Positions 28,016 through 40,302 of a stretch of DNA of 64,000 nt are shown piece after piece. Below the pieces are notes generated by a model. It saw only the letters and a list, made by a program, of their open reading frames with translations. It did no database searches and was not told where the DNA came from. Each line of letters begins with the position of its first letter. Position 1 is the stretch's first letter. This DNA is from Evansella sp. AB-P1 (lineage in GTDB: Bacteria; Bacillota; Bacilli; Bacillales; Salisediminibacteriaceae): positions 1-64,000 of the forward strand of contig NZ_JARUKY010000002.1 of NCBI RefSeq assembly GCF_029688925.1, in the 5' to 3' direction. A program made the translations under genes and the position numbers.

Positions 28016-28078
28016 ACGCTTCACTCCTCACATTACACTCTTTTAATTTTGATCTTCAAATGGCGTAAAAAAAGTATC

Positions 28079-29170
28079 TTAAACTTTTGAAGTACTTTGA
28101 GCCTTTATGAAGTCAACAATAAGCTTTGTCATTGTATCTGTATTTACTTTTTTTCCTTCACCTAAAAGGTTCAGGTCTGCAGTATGATAACCCTCTTCAA
28201 GGACTGCTTGTACGGCAGATTCTACTAGTTTTGATTCTTTATCTAGCTCAAATGAGTGCTTTAACATAAGAGCAGTAGATAAAATCATGGCAAGTGGATT
28301 GGCAACTCCTTGTCCAGCAATGTCTGGTGCTGAACCATGGACAGGTTCATATAATCCAAAGCTATCATCTCTTAAGCTAGCAGAAGGTAGCATACCTAGA
28401 GATCCAGTTAAAACAGATGCTTCATCACTTAAAATGTCACCAAACATGTTCTCAGTAACAATGACATCAAATTGAGTTGGTGCAGTAATGAGTTTCATGG
28501 CTGTTGCATCTACTAGCATGTGCTCAACCGTTACATCTGGATAATCACCTTTTTTCTCCTCAACAACTTCACGCCATAATTTACTAGACTCAAGAACATT
28601 TGCTTTATCTACAGAAGTAAGGTGTTTACGGCGACGCTGTGCACACTTAAAGGCATTGTCAACAATACGTTCAATTTCTTCTCGTGTATATGCTAATGTA
28701 TCAACAACGGATTGACCATCGTTTTGGCGTTCACTTGGAGTACCAAAGTAAAGACCACCAGTTAATTCTCTTACTATGAGAAGGTCGCTTCCTTTTACTA
28801 CTTCTTCCTTTAATGGAGAGGCATGTAGTAATTGAGAGAACCCTTTTACTGGTCGTAAATTTGCGAATAATCCAAGTTCTTTTCGAATTCCTAGTAATCC
28901 TTTTTCAGGGCGAAGATGGGATGGGTTGTTATCCCATTTCGGTCCACCAACTGCACCTAATAATACTGCATCTGCTTTTTTACATGCCTCGACTGTTTCA
29001 TTAGGAAGTGGAGTACCGTTTTTATCGATAGATGTTCCACCAATGTCATGAGTACTAAATGTGAATGTATGGTTAAATTCCTCTGCAATTGTTGTTAATA
29101 CTTCTTTTGCAGCTTGAATAACTTCCGTACCAATACCGTCACCAGGAAGTAACACGATTTGTTTTTCCAT
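28079..29170 (-). CDS. leuB: 3-isopropylmalate dehydrogenase
   Basis: A 363-residue NAD-dependent beta-decarboxylating dehydrogenase that makes 2-oxoisocaproate. It shows LLPGDGIGTEV, the substrate-binding RPEKGLLGIRKELGLFANLRP region, and the metal-binding NMFGDILSDEAS and EPVHGSAPDIAG motifs. GGAGGTA precedes the ATG. It lies 42 bases after leuA and 63 bases before leuC. Confidence 0.97.
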   Translation of the reverse strand: MEKQIVLLPGDGIGTEVIQAAKEVLTTIAEEFNHTFTFSTHDIGGTSIDKNGTPLPNETVEACKKADAVLLGAVGGPKWDNNPSHLRPEKGLLGIRKELGLFANLRPVKGFSQLLHASPLKEEVVKGSDLLIVRELTGGLYFGTPSERQNDGQSVVDTLAYTREEIERIVDNAFKCAQRRRKHLTSVDKANVLESSKLWREVVEEKKGDYPDVTVEHMLVDATAMKLITAPTQFDVIVTENMFGDILSDEASVLTGSLGMLPSASLRDDSFGLYEPVHGSAPDIAGQGVANPLAMILSTALMLKHSFELDKESKLVESAVQAVLEEGYHTADLNLLGEGKKVNTDTMTKLIVDFIKAQSTSKV

Positions 29171-29211
29171 AGAAGATACCTCCTCGTATAATTTAATATT
29201 AAATATAGTTT

Positions 29212-31813
<2,602 letters not shown>

Positions 31814-31852
31814 TTATGATAAGAATTTTTAAATTCTTTATCTAGCAAATAG

Positions 31853-32374
31853 TTATTTTAATAAAGAAAAACTAGCTAATTCACTTGCTTGAGGCTGGTG
31901 ACCTCGTAAAAATGCTGTTAATCCTGTACGGGCTAGCTCTTTTATTCCGTATGGTCGAAGGAGATCGATTAACGCTTCAATTTTATCTGGTTTTCCAGTT
32001 ACTTGGATTGCTAAACTATCCTTGCTTACATCAATGATGGAAGCTCTGAAAGGTTCAATAATCCCTTGAATTTCACTTCTTAATTGGCTTGTTGAAACAA
32101 CTTTTATTAATGCCAATTCTCTAGCCACAATAGCTTTATCTGTTATGTCAGAAACTTTTAAAACGTCAATTTGTTTATTTAATTGCTTTGTTAATTGTTC
32201 TAGCTTTTGATTGTCTTCAACATCTACAACTAATGTCATCTTAGAAATGCCGTCTGATTCCGTTCGTCCTACAGATATGCTATCAATGTTAAATTGACGC
32301 TTTTGCATTAATCCCGTTACTCGGTTTAATACCCCACTGCGGTTTTGAACTACAGCCGTAATAATTCGTTTCAT
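31853..32374 (-). CDS. ilvH: Acetolactate synthase small regulatory subunit
   Basis: A 173-residue protein with an N-terminal ACT domain (about 2-75, with [12 protein letters not shown]) and a C-terminal ALS-small-subunit domain. It activates IlvB and gives valine feedback control. The ATG overlaps the ilvB stop in an ATGA, so the two subunits are translationally coupled. Other species call it ilvN. Confidence 0.96.
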   Translation of the reverse strand: MKRIITAVVQNRSGVLNRVTGLMQKRQFNIDSISVGRTESDGISKMTLVVDVEDNQKLEQLTKQLNKQIDVLKVSDITDKAIVARELALIKVVSTSQLRSEIQGIIEPFRASIIDVSKDSLAIQVTGKPDKIEALIDLLRPYGIKELARTGLTAFLRGHQPQASELASFSLLK

Positions 32375-34092
32375 GGTTTCACCCCTATCATTTCATGAAG
32401 TCCTTTACCTGGTGCAATCATTGGATATACATTTTCTTGTTGTAACACACGACAGTCTAACACCATTGGTCCGTCGTAAGCGAAAACTTCAGGAAGGACA
32501 TTGATAAGATCTTCTTGTGTCTCTATTTTCATCCCCTTAATATCATAACTATCAGCGAGCTTTACAAAATCTGGTTGAACGCTTAATAGGGACTCTGAAT
32601 AACGTTTATCATAGAATGACTCTTGCCATTGTCTTACCATACCTAAAGCACCATTGTTAACAATAATCACCTTTACAGGTAAACCTCTCTCTTGAAGTAC
32701 GGATAGTTCCTGTAAAGTCATTTGGAAGCCACCGTCACCAACGACAGCTACAACAGTGGAATCTGGTTCAGCTAGCTGAGCACCAATAGCAGCAGGAAAG
32801 CCGAAGCCCATCGTACCTAAACCACCGGATGTAACCCATCTATTAGGTTTATTAAACGTATAGTATTGAGCAGCCCACATTTGATGCTGTCCAACATCTG
32901 TTGTAATAATCGCTTCTCCTTTAGTAACTTTATGAACAGCTTCCATAACCCATTGAGGAATCATTTCACTTTGTGGGTTGTTATACCATAAAGGATAATC
33001 AACCTTTCTTGCATTAAGTGTGTTATGCCATTCATAGTGGTTCGGTGATTCCTTCGCATGATTAACAAGTTGTATTAAAGCTTCATTCGCGTCTGCAACA
33101 ATTGGTATTTGAGTTGATACATTTTTTCCGATTTCTGCAGGATCAATATCAATGTGTGCAACAGTTGCGTTTGGAGCAAAGTGTTGTAAATTACCTGTAA
33201 GACGGTCATCAAATCGTGCACCAATATTAATCAATAGGTCACATTCGTAAAGTGCCATATTAGCTGTATACGTGCCATGCATACCTGCCATCCCTAGGGA
33301 CAATTTATGGTTACCAGGGAAGCTACCCAATCCAAGCAAAGTTGTTGTAACTGGAAGATCATGCTTTTCAGCAAAGCCAATTAAATTTTCAGTGGCTTTA
33401 GCGAACAATACTCCAGCACCTGCGAGAATAATAGGCTTCTCAGATTTAGCAATTGCATCTGAAAGCTTTTTAATTTGTAAAGGACTAGGCTTTGTTGTAG
33501 GCTGATAACCTGGTAAATGGAAGCTGTTATCATACGTGTCTTCACAAGGGTTAGCAGAAATGTCCTTTGGTATATCAACAACGACAGGGCCCGGACGACC
33601 AGTTGAAGCAATATGGAATGCTTCTTTTACGATTCTAGGTAGATCACTAATTGATTGAACTTGATAATTTTGCTTCGTAATTGGAGTAGTTAACCCCATT
33701 ACATCCGCTTCTTGGAAAGCATCTGTACCAATAACACCACGAGCTACTTGACCAGTAAAAACAACTAACGGTAAGGAATCCATCATTGCATCTGCAATTC
33801 CTGTTATAAGGTTTGTTGCTCCAGGACCTGAAGTGGCAATGACTACCCCAGGTTTTCCTGAAACACGAGCATAGCCTTCTGCAGCATGAATGGCTCCTTG
33901 TTCATGTCTTGTGAGAATGTGTTGAAACGAATCTTTAGCTCTATATAGAGCATCGTAAATAGGTAAAACTGCCCCTCCTGGATACCCAAAAATTGTTTCA
34001 ACTTTCTCTTCAATCAACGTCTGTACGAGCAGATCAGCACCAGTCTTCGGCTTCATGTCAGTGTTCTGTGTCGGTTTTGCTTCTACCTTCAC
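32371..34092 (-). CDS. ilvB: Acetolactate synthase large subunit
   Basis: A 573-residue thiamine-diphosphate enzyme, the first shared step of valine, leucine and isoleucine synthesis. [14 protein letters not shown] with the catalytic Glu in [14 protein letters not shown], and the ThDP motif [14 protein letters not shown] with [12 protein letters not shown] are seen. The start is a GTG after AGGAGGAATATAA. It is the first gene downstream of the T-box leader. Confidence 0.97.
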   Translation of the reverse strand: MKVEAKPTQNTDMKPKTGADLLVQTLIEEKVETIFGYPGGAVLPIYDALYRAKDSFQHILTRHEQGAIHAAEGYARVSGKPGVVIATSGPGATNLITGIADAMMDSLPLVVFTGQVARGVIGTDAFQEADVMGLTTPITKQNYQVQSISDLPRIVKEAFHIASTGRPGPVVVDIPKDISANPCEDTYDNSFHLPGYQPTTKPSPLQIKKLSDAIAKSEKPIILAGAGVLFAKATENLIGFAEKHDLPVTTTLLGLGSFPGNHKLSLGMAGMHGTYTANMALYECDLLINIGARFDDRLTGNLQHFAPNATVAHIDIDPAEIGKNVSTQIPIVADANEALIQLVNHAKESPNHYEWHNTLNARKVDYPLWYNNPQSEMIPQWVMEAVHKVTKGEAIITTDVGQHQMWAAQYYTFNKPNRWVTSGGLGTMGFGFPAAIGAQLAEPDSTVVAVVGDGGFQMTLQELSVLQERGLPVKVIIVNNGALGMVRQWQESFYDKRYSESLLSVQPDFVKLADSYDIKGMKIETQEDLINVLPEVFAYDGPMVLDCRVLQQENVYPMIAPGKGLHEMIGVKP

Positions 34093-34157
34093 CTTATATT
34101 CCTCCTAAAGATAAATATTTATATTAGCTTGCATTGTAATTTGATGAGTAAAATAAT

Positions 34158-34223
34158 AAAAAGGCCTGTTTCTCCCAAATAACCCACACGTATGTGAAGT
34201 TTTTCGGGGAGAAAAGACCTTTC
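34158..34223 (-). terminator. T-box conditional terminator
   Basis: On the minus strand AAAGG-TC-TTTTCTCCC pairs with GGGAGAAA-CA-GGCCTTT, followed by TTTATTATTTT. It competes with the GGTGGTACCG antiterminator just upstream. Confidence 0.88.
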
Positions 34224-34470
34224 TTTTCTCGGTACCACCCGGATTCACAGTATTTTTACAAATACTGCCTCGTGAGGCTCATTCACGAAACGAAAGAATA
34301 GCCTCTTTTGGTAACAGGTGCTAAGTAACACCTGATTAAGCCTACTGAGAAATGACCGTTCAGCTTAACACTCAGGGATGATGTCAGAATAAGGTGTATT
34401 TCCGGGCTTCCAGCAACCCCGGCTCTCTGTGAATACTAGAACTTATTCCTTTATTCCCGTCATCGTTTTC
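34159..34470 (-). promoter_or_regulatory. T-box leader of ilvB, probable isoleucine specifier
   Basis: On the minus strand a Stem I begins near 34470, the AGAGAGCCGGGG..GCCCGG bulge arm follows, and the antiterminator core GGGTGGTACCG lies at 34240-34230. In the specifier loop, CTTATTCTGAC is followed by ATC and then ATCCC, so with GGGA/TCCC as the basal helix the specifier reads ATC (Ile). The alternative reading of the loop is less consistent. It starts only about 16 bases after the ilvD stop, so it lies inside the operon rather than at its front. Uncharged tRNA-Ile should increase ilvB-leuD expression. Confidence 0.9.
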
Positions 34471-34485
34471 TTATATTTTAACTTT

Positions 34486-36153
34486 TTATATTTTCATTAC
34501 TCCACCTGTATTTGCAGAGGTTACTAACTTAGAATACCTAGCTAAGTAGCCTTTTTTAATTTTTGGTTCAGGCTTCGTCCATTCTTCCTGACGTTTCTTT
34601 AGTTCTTCTTCTTCAACGAGAAGTTCGATGGATCGTGTTGGTAAGTCAATTAAAATAGGATCACCATTTTTAACAAAGGCGATTGGTCCACCTTCCGCCG
34701 CTTCTGGGGAAATATGACCGATAGATATTCCACGACTAGCTCCAGAGAAACGTCCATCTGTGATAAGGGCAACCTCTTTATCCAGTCCGCGACCTGCAAT
34801 GGCAGATGTAGGAGCTAGCATTTCCGGCATTCCTGGTCCACCTTTTGGACCTTCATAGCGTATAACGACTACATGACCTGATTGAACAGTACCATCGTAT
34901 ATTCCAGCCTGAGCTTCTTCCTGAGATTCAAAAACGATTGCTTCCCCTAAAAACTTTTTGATAGAAGGATCTACAGCACCAACTTTAATTACCCCTCCAT
35001 TTGGAGCTAAATTTCCGTGTAGGATAGATAAGCCTCCTACTGGACTATATGGGTTATCTTTCGTGCGGATAACTTCTTCATTTAAAATTTTTGCATCTTT
35101 TACTGTTTCTGAAATTGATTTACCAGTTATAGTAATACGATCCTTATGAATCAAGCCATCTATTTTACATAATTCGTTAATGATGGCGCTAACTCCTCCT
35201 GCTAAATGAACATCGTGCATGGAATAATCAGATGCAGGACTTATTTTAGAAAGATAAGGAACTTTTTCAGCAATACGATTTATTTCATGTAAGTCATATT
35301 CGATTTCTGCTTCATGTGCAATAGCTAATGTATGAAGAACAGTATTTGTAGAACCGCCCATTGCCATATCTAGTGCAAAGGCATTATCAATTGTTTCCTT
35401 TGTTAAAATATCACGCGGTTTTATATCTTGTTTTACTAATTCCATTAAATGATTTGCAGCTTCTTTTATTAAACGGTGTCTTTCATCAGATGTTGCTACC
35501 ATCGTGCCGTTTCCAGGTACTGTTAAGCCTAACATTTCCATTAGTGAATTCATAGAATTCGCTGTAAACATACCTGAGCATGACCCACACGTAGGGCAAG
35601 CGGATGTTTCTAAAGCTTTTAGCTCGGCCTCGGACATTGACCCTTGATGATAAGCACCAACTCCTTCAAAAACAGATACGAGAGATAGGTTTTGACCTGT
35701 TTCAGAAACTCCTGCTTCCATTGGACCACCTGATACAAAAACGGATGGTACATTCGTTCTAGCCGCTGCCATTAACATACCTGGAGTTATTTTGTCACAG
35801 TTTGGAATGTAAAACACTCCATCAAACCAGTGAGCATTAATCACTGTTTCTGCACTATCAGCAATGATTTCACGGCTTGGAAGGGAATACCGCATACCAA
35901 TATGTCCCATTGCAATGCCGTCATCTACCCCAATTGTATTAAATTCAAATGGAATGCCTCCAGCTTCTCTAATTGCTTCTTTGACAACCTCTGCGAAACG
36001 ATTAAGGTGCATATGCCCTGGTATAATATCAATGTATGAATTACAAACACCGATAAACGGTTTCTCAAGATCTCTTGTTTTGACTCCTGCTGCGTGTAAT
36101 AGACTTCGATGTGGAGCTCGGTCTATTCCTTTTTTTATCATATCGCTACGCAT
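34486..36153 (-). CDS. ilvD: Dihydroxy-acid dehydratase
   Basis: A 555-residue Fe-S dehydratase that makes the 2-oxo acids of valine and isoleucine. Cluster ligands are in [20 protein letters not shown] and [25 protein letters not shown] site precedes the ATG. It follows ilvE by 14 bases and ends just upstream of the T-box, so it is transcribed from the promoter ahead of ilvE without passing the T-box. Confidence 0.97.
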   Translation of the reverse strand: MRSDMIKKGIDRAPHRSLLHAAGVKTRDLEKPFIGVCNSYIDIIPGHMHLNRFAEVVKEAIREAGGIPFEFNTIGVDDGIAMGHIGMRYSLPSREIIADSAETVINAHWFDGVFYIPNCDKITPGMLMAAARTNVPSVFVSGGPMEAGVSETGQNLSLVSVFEGVGAYHQGSMSEAELKALETSACPTCGSCSGMFTANSMNSLMEMLGLTVPGNGTMVATSDERHRLIKEAANHLMELVKQDIKPRDILTKETIDNAFALDMAMGGSTNTVLHTLAIAHEAEIEYDLHEINRIAEKVPYLSKISPASDYSMHDVHLAGGVSAIINELCKIDGLIHKDRITITGKSISETVKDAKILNEEVIRTKDNPYSPVGGLSILHGNLAPNGGVIKVGAVDPSIKKFLGEAIVFESQEEAQAGIYDGTVQSGHVVVIRYEGPKGGPGMPEMLAPTSAIAGRGLDKEVALITDGRFSGASRGISIGHISPEAAEGGPIAFVKNGDPILIDLPTRSIELLVEEEELKKRQEEWTKPEPKIKKGYLARYSKLVTSANTGGVMKI

Positions 36154-36167
36154 TGTTGACGTCCCCC

Positions 36168-37076
36168 TTAACTTACTTCAGCTTGATTTGCTGATGATGA
36201 GTAGCATTGAACCCCATCAGTAGTTACAATTTTTCTAAATTCTTTTAATAAATGATTTGTAATTTCTCCTGGCTTTCCATTACTAATTATACGATTGTCG
36301 ACCTTCACAACGGCAATAACTTCTGCAGCAGTTCCTGTTAAGAATACTTCATCTGCTACATAAACATCGTGTCGTGTAAAGGGATCTTCTTTTAGTTCGT
36401 AACCGAGTGTCTTTGCAATATCTATAATTGCATTTCGCGTTATTCCTTCGAGTGCCCCTAAATAAACGGGGGGAGTGTACAACACACCATTTTTTACAAT
36501 AAATATATTGTCAGCTGAGCCTTCAGTTACATACCCTTGGTCATTTAGCATTAATGCTTCATCAGCTCCAGCTTGATTAGCTTCTAGTTTAACAAGAATG
36601 TTATTTAAATAATTTAATGATTTTATTTGAGGACTTAATACATCTGGGCGATTACGTCTACTAGCAACTGAAGCAACATTTAGCCCTCGTTCATATAATT
36701 CTTTTGGAAAGAGAGCAAGTTCTTCAGCAATCACGATAAGTCCTGGCTTAGAACAGGACTTTGGATCAAGTCCAAGGTTCCCAGTGCCACGTGAGACAAC
36801 AACACGGATATAAGCACTTTTTAACTGGTTCTTTTGTACAGTATCTATAATAATCTGCTGAAGTTCCTCCTTCGTGTATGGAATCTCTAGCATGATAGAC
36901 TGTGCGGATTCAAATAGACGCTGAAGGTGTTCATTAAGTCTGAAAATATTTCCACTGTATACTCGAATACCTTCAAATACTCCGTCTCCATATAAGAACC
37001 CATGATCGAAAACGGAAACGACAGCTTCTTCTTTCTTTACAAATTTGTCGCTTAAAAATATCCATTGATTGCTCAT
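36168..37076 (-). CDS. ilvE: Branched-chain amino acid aminotransferase (class IV)
   Basis: A 302-residue PLP enzyme of fold type IV that interconverts branched-chain 2-oxo acids and amino acids. The Lys region is [16 protein letters not shown] and the cofactor segment is [15 protein letters not shown]. The size and start ([14 protein letters not shown]) fit the IlvE group near D-alanine aminotransferases rather than the longer YbgE/YwaA type. It is the first gene of the operon, with a CodY- and CcpA-type control region upstream. Confidence 0.93.
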   Translation of the reverse strand: MSNQWIFLSDKFVKKEEAVVSVFDHGFLYGDGVFEGIRVYSGNIFRLNEHLQRLFESAQSIMLEIPYTKEELQQIIIDTVQKNQLKSAYIRVVVSRGTGNLGLDPKSCSKPGLIVIAEELALFPKELYERGLNVASVASRRNRPDVLSPQIKSLNYLNNILVKLEANQAGADEALMLNDQGYVTEGSADNIFIVKNGVLYTPPVYLGALEGITRNAIIDIAKTLGYELKEDPFTRHDVYVADEVFLTGTAAEVIAVVKVDNRIISNGKPGEITNHLLKEFRKIVTTDGVQCYSSSANQAEVS

Positions 37077-37141
37077 ACGTTACACTCCTTCCTTTAAAGT
37101 TTTTGATTGTTTTAAAGTATTAAAGTCAACTTGTTAAATAA

Positions 37142-37192
37142 TAGCCTAAGTCCATTTTCTCCTATTTTGACGAAAATGGACAGAGGCTTTTA
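37142..37192. other. Long hairpin in the 5' leader of ilvE
   Basis: AGCCT-AA-GTCCATTTTC pairs with GAAAATGGAC-AG-AGGCT around an 11-base loop, 70-120 bases downstream of the ilvE start point. On the plus strand it is followed by TTTTATCCATTTT, but no plus-strand gene ends there; on the minus strand the tail is ATTATTT. It could be an attenuator or an RNA stabiliser. It lacks the T-box core. Confidence 0.5.
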
Positions 37193-37257
37193 TCCATTTT
37201 AAAAAATTAGTAGAACTAAATAGTTTGAAGTTTTAAATAATTATTATATTGACGACA

Positions 37258-37286
37258 ATATTACAATCAATTAAAGGTAAGGTCAA
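37258..37286 (-). promoter_or_regulatory. Sigma-A promoter of the ilv-leu operon
   Basis: On the minus strand TTGACC (37286-37281) and TAATAT (37263-37258) are separated by exactly 17 bases. Transcription should start near 37251, giving a leader of about 175 bases before ilvE. Confidence 0.75.
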
Positions 37287-37299
37287 CAGTATTATGGTA

Positions 37300-37314
37300 A
37301 ATTTTCTGACAGTT
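37300..37314. promoter_or_regulatory. CodY box upstream of the ilvE promoter
   Basis: AATTTTCTGACAGTT matches 13 of 15 bases of the CodY consensus (AATTTTCWGAAAATT). It is centred about 56 bases before the predicted start, just upstream of the -35. CodY with branched-chain amino acids and GTP represses ilv-leu genes in Bacilli. Confidence 0.78.
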
Positions 37315-37332
37315 ATGATAATTTAGGCCTAT

Positions 37333-37346
37333 TGTAAACGTTTACA
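37333..37346. promoter_or_regulatory. Perfect cre palindrome (CcpA site)
   Basis: TGTAAACGTTTACA is a perfect 14-bp palindrome fitting the cre consensus, centred about 88 bases upstream of the predicted ilvE start. In B. subtilis CcpA activates ilv-leu from a cre at a similar distance and opposes CodY. Confidence 0.8.
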
Positions 37347-37399
37347 TCCTTGTGTAATAAGGGAAAAAAGAAATCGAAAAAAATGAATTGTAAATTTTT

Positions 37400-37413
37400 T
37401 TGAAGCGCTTACA
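37400..37413. promoter_or_regulatory. Second cre-like site
   Basis: TTGAAGCGCTTACA matches 12 of 14 bases of TGTAAGCGCTTACA. It is 150 bases from the ilvE start and 260 from spoVR, so its target is unclear. Confidence 0.5.
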
Positions 37414-37659
37414 ATAATGAACTCTAATCAAACAAATGCCTACTGCCAGTTGAAGTTTGGTGTGTTAATGTATTAATTTACCATCACAAGAATTACATTC
37501 CATATATATTACTCATTGAATGTGAAAGTAGTTGTCGATCTGCCAAACACTCTTATCATTAATCTTTTCATCAATAATTATAATGAGATTGATGTTTTTT
37601 TCATCATCTTCGTCGCTTGTTCATAAACTGTGATAACACATCAATTAGGGGGCGAAGGG

Positions 37660-39081
37660 ATGACAACAGAATCAAAAGAGCTAGTGAAGGCGATTGAAGA
37701 GATTACAGAAATAGCAGAGGGGTTCGGTTTGGATTTTTATGAAATGAGATATGAAATATGCCCAGCTGATATTATTTATACTTTTGGAGCATATGGAATG
37801 CCGACTCGTTTTTCCCACTGGAGTTTTGGAAAACAATTTCATAAGATGAAACTTCAATATGATTTAGGGCTAAGTAAAATATATGAGTTAGTCATTAACT
37901 CTGATCCATGCTATGCCTTTCTATTAAATACGAATTCTATGATACAAAATAAATTAATTATAGCTCACGTTTTAGCGCATTGCGATTTTTTCAAAAATAA
38001 TGCTCGTTTCTCAAATACAAGACGAGATATGGTTGAAAGTATGACGGCAACGGCAGAACGAGTTGCTCATTATGAAATGGTTCATGGAAGACAAGAAGTG
38101 GAAGAGTTTCTAGATGCAGTGTTAGCTATTCAGGAGCATATTGATCCTAGTTTAGTTAGACCTAAACTTTCTTGGTCAGTAGAAGATGTGTGGCAGGATG
38201 TGGATGAGGAAGATGATGTGAAAGAAACACCTTTTGATGATTTATGGTCATTAGATGATAAGAAGGAACGAAAAACTAGATCATCAAAGAAAAAGAAGAA
38301 ACTTCCTCCACAACCAGAAAAAGATATTCTTTTATTTATAGAAGAATATAGTAGGGAACTAGAAGATTGGCAACGAGATATATTAACAATGATGCGGGAA
38401 GAAATGCTCTATTTTTGGCCACAGCTTGAAACAAAAATTATGAATGAAGGCTGGGCGTCCTATTGGCATCAACGAATAATTCGAGAAATGGAATTAACGT
38501 CAGATGATGCTATTGAATTTGCTAAGCTAAATGCTGGTGTTGTTCAGCCTTCAAAAACTCAAATCAATCCTTACTATGTTGGTTTAAAAATATTTGAGGA
38601 TATAGAAGAGAGATACAATAATCCATCTGACGAGATGAAAGAACGTCAAGGTGTTCAACCAAATAGTGGTAGAGAAAAATTATTTGAAGTTCGTGAAATT
38701 GAGTCGGACATTTCCTTTATTAGAAATTATTTGACGAAGGATTTAGTTATGCGTGAGGATATGTATTTATTTCAGAAAAAAGGAAGAGAATATAAGATTG
38801 TCGATAAGGAATGGGAAAATGTTCGTGATCAACTAATAAGTAGTCGAGTTAATGGAGGATTTCCATATATCGTTGTTAAAGACGGAGACTATTTAAAGAA
38901 TGGAGAATTGTATTTAACCCATGAGTATGAAGGCATTGAACTTGATTCTCAATATCTTGAAAAAACATTACCTTATATTTATCAGCTTTGGGGGCGACCA
39001 GTTCATATGGAAACGGTCCTTACTGATCGTAAAATTGTATTTACTTATGATGGTAGAAAAATTCATAAAAGGTATGTGTAG
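37660..39081 (+). CDS. spoVR: Stage V sporulation protein R
   Basis: A 473-residue SpoVR-family protein, conserved from Bacilli to proteobacteria. The family start ([28 protein letters not shown], seen in parts such as [15 protein letters not shown] and [10 protein letters not shown]) and the central [11 protein letters not shown] are clear. In B. subtilis it is made in the mother cell and is needed for normal spore cortex, with an unknown biochemical role. A region rich in Asp/Glu and Lys (about 185-225) is a variable linker. ATG 37660 follows AGGGGG; a sigma-E-like -10 (CATAAACT, 37622-37629) lies upstream without a clear -35. Confidence 0.94.
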   Translation: MTTESKELVKAIEEITEIAEGFGLDFYEMRYEICPADIIYTFGAYGMPTRFSHWSFGKQFHKMKLQYDLGLSKIYELVINSDPCYAFLLNTNSMIQNKLIIAHVLAHCDFFKNNARFSNTRRDMVESMTATAERVAHYEMVHGRQEVEEFLDAVLAIQEHIDPSLVRPKLSWSVEDVWQDVDEEDDVKETPFDDLWSLDDKKERKTRSSKKKKKLPPQPEKDILLFIEEYSRELEDWQRDILTMMREEMLYFWPQLETKIMNEGWASYWHQRIIREMELTSDDAIEFAKLNAGVVQPSKTQINPYYVGLKIFEDIEERYNNPSDEMKERQGVQPNSGREKLFEVREIESDISFIRNYLTKDLVMREDMYLFQKKGREYKIVDKEWENVRDQLISSRVNGGFPYIVVKDGDYLKNGELYLTHEYEGIELDSQYLEKTLPYIYQLWGRPVHMETVLTDRKIVFTYDGRKIHKRYV

Positions 39082-39091
39082 AGGAGGAAAG

Positions 39092-39125
39092 AGCTGGTCC
39101 ATTGTTAGAATGGATCAGCTTTTTG
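39092..39125 (+). terminator. Intrinsic terminator of spoVR
   Basis: Stem AGCTGGTCCATT / AATGGATCAGCT followed by Ts. It overlaps the last codons of the convergent membrane gene. Confidence 0.88.
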
Positions 39126-39561
39126 CTAATAGCCTTTTTAATATAATTCCTACGATTAAACCAGGAATAACAAACAGCATGGGTAGCCACATGGGTCCTA
39201 ATATATGACCAAATATTTTAAGCTTAGAGGAATATATCAAACCTACCGTAACGAAATATGCTGAAAATACAAAGGGCAAGGAAGCATATCGGCTTTTTCC
39301 CCCTCCTGCATCTTTGTATGCATCCCACATAGCGAAGAAATACAAACAAGGGTAAAACATTAACCATAAATAATTTGTACTAAGAACTGCCATTTCGATA
39401 TCGCCATGAAAGCTATAGATAATTATTTCGTTGAAATTTGCTTGAACATTTATAAAAATTTCTAAAAATACAAATATAAATCCTTTTATATATTTTCCAT
39501 TTAATATTTGTCCGAAACCAGGCAGTGCGATGCTCCAAAATAACGCTTCTTTTGAGTTCAC
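39115..39561 (-). CDS. Membrane protein with TM2-like N-terminus, unknown function
   Basis: A 148-residue protein of four or five membrane segments. The beginning (ALPGFGQILNGKYIKG) resembles the Gly-rich helix start of TM2-type domains, and a central WDAYKDAGGGKSR loop is polar. It begins at GTG after AGGGGAGC. A perfect 16-bp palindrome lies 46 bases upstream and could control it. No function can be given. Confidence 0.75.
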   Translation of the reverse strand: MNSKEALFWSIALPGFGQILNGKYIKGFIFVFLEIFINVQANFNEIIIYSFHGDIEMAVLSTNYLWLMFYPCLYFFAMWDAYKDAGGGKSRYASLPFVFSAYFVTVGLIYSSKLKIFGHILGPMWLPMLFVIPGLIVGIILKRLLAKS

Positions 39562-39606
39562 ATAATTTGCTCCCCTTATGTAGTTCTTTTTATGTAATTA
39601 CGAAGA

Positions 39607-39622
39607 AGTTGTCGCGACAACT
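39607..39622. promoter_or_regulatory. Perfect 16-bp palindrome, possible operator
   Basis: AGTTGTCGCGACAACT is fully self-complementary and stands in an AT-rich gap upstream of the TM2-like membrane gene. The absence of a spacer makes a dimeric-repressor operator more likely than an RNA hairpin. No regulator gene is adjacent. Confidence 0.45.
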
Positions 39623-39770
39623 GTTTTATTATTTTGGGCAATTGTACGAGTATTATTCTTATTTAAGTGATATATCTTTTTTAAATTTTAAATTTCTCTT
39701 AAAGAATTTATACATTTCTTCTATTGATGCTATATTTTCTTTTCCTTATTGATTGTTTAATGTTTGCATA

Positions 39771-39804
39771 AAAAAGAAGTCTCAAATTATTTTCGAGACA
39801 TCTT
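39771..39804 (-). terminator. Intrinsic terminator of the DUF1538/PII/CBS operon
   Basis: On the minus strand AAGATGTCTC pairs with GAGACTTCTT around an 11-base loop, followed by Ts. Confidence 0.82.
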
Positions 39805-39870
39805 TATAATTTCTCTATTCTTTCTATTGCTTGTAAGATATCTATCTATATAGTTCCATATTAATAAAAG

Positions 39871-40302
39871 TTATAATTTAGTAATAATTTCATATGCATT
39901 TAAATCACCAATAACTTTTCTAGAATCATTTATAACAGGTATTTCATCCAAATTATGATTTACCATTTTTTGTAGTGCTTCCTCTAATGGATCATCAGTT
40001 ACTACAGAAATTGGTGATCTCATAATGTCTTTTGCAATACTATCTTGTGATACGGATAAATATAGTAATTTTTTATTACTAGATGTAGTCTTGTGGAGAC
40101 TTTTCTGAACAGATATGGTTTCTAAAAGGTCATGCATCGTAATTATGCCGGTTAAAGTATCTTCGGAATTTACAACATAAAGGCATCTTTTGATTGGTTC
40201 TGTACTTGAGAATTTTTGCCGTACTTCGTGAATAGAAAAATTTTCTCGAACAATTGAAGCTGTTAATGTTATATTTTTATAAACATCTTTTACTTTAGGC
40301 AT
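39871..40302 (-). CDS. CBS-domain pair protein, last gene of the DUF1538 operon
   Basis: A 143-residue protein made only of two CBS motifs (about 10-70 and 80-142), with GIITMHDLLE and IGDLNAYEII as the typical strand-helix endings. CBS pairs bind adenine nucleotides and regulate enzymes and transporters. Its start lies inside the end of the PII-like gene; the ATG at 40302 has GGTGAT four bases upstream, and TTG/GTG codons nine to twelve bases earlier are alternatives. The tight overlap suggests it works with the PII-like protein and the DUF1538 proteins. Confidence 0.85.
   Translation of the reverse strand: MPKVKDVYKNITLTASIVRENFSIHEVRQKFSSTEPIKRCLYVVNSEDTLTGIITMHDLLETISVQKSLHKTTSSNKKLLYLSVSQDSIAKDIMRSPISVVTDDPLEEALQKMVNHNLDEIPVINDSRKVIGDLNAYEIITKL

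Noticed and set aside
37077-37257. Second T-box in the ilvE leader
   Set aside because: There is a long hairpin but no GGTGGTACCG-type antiterminator core.
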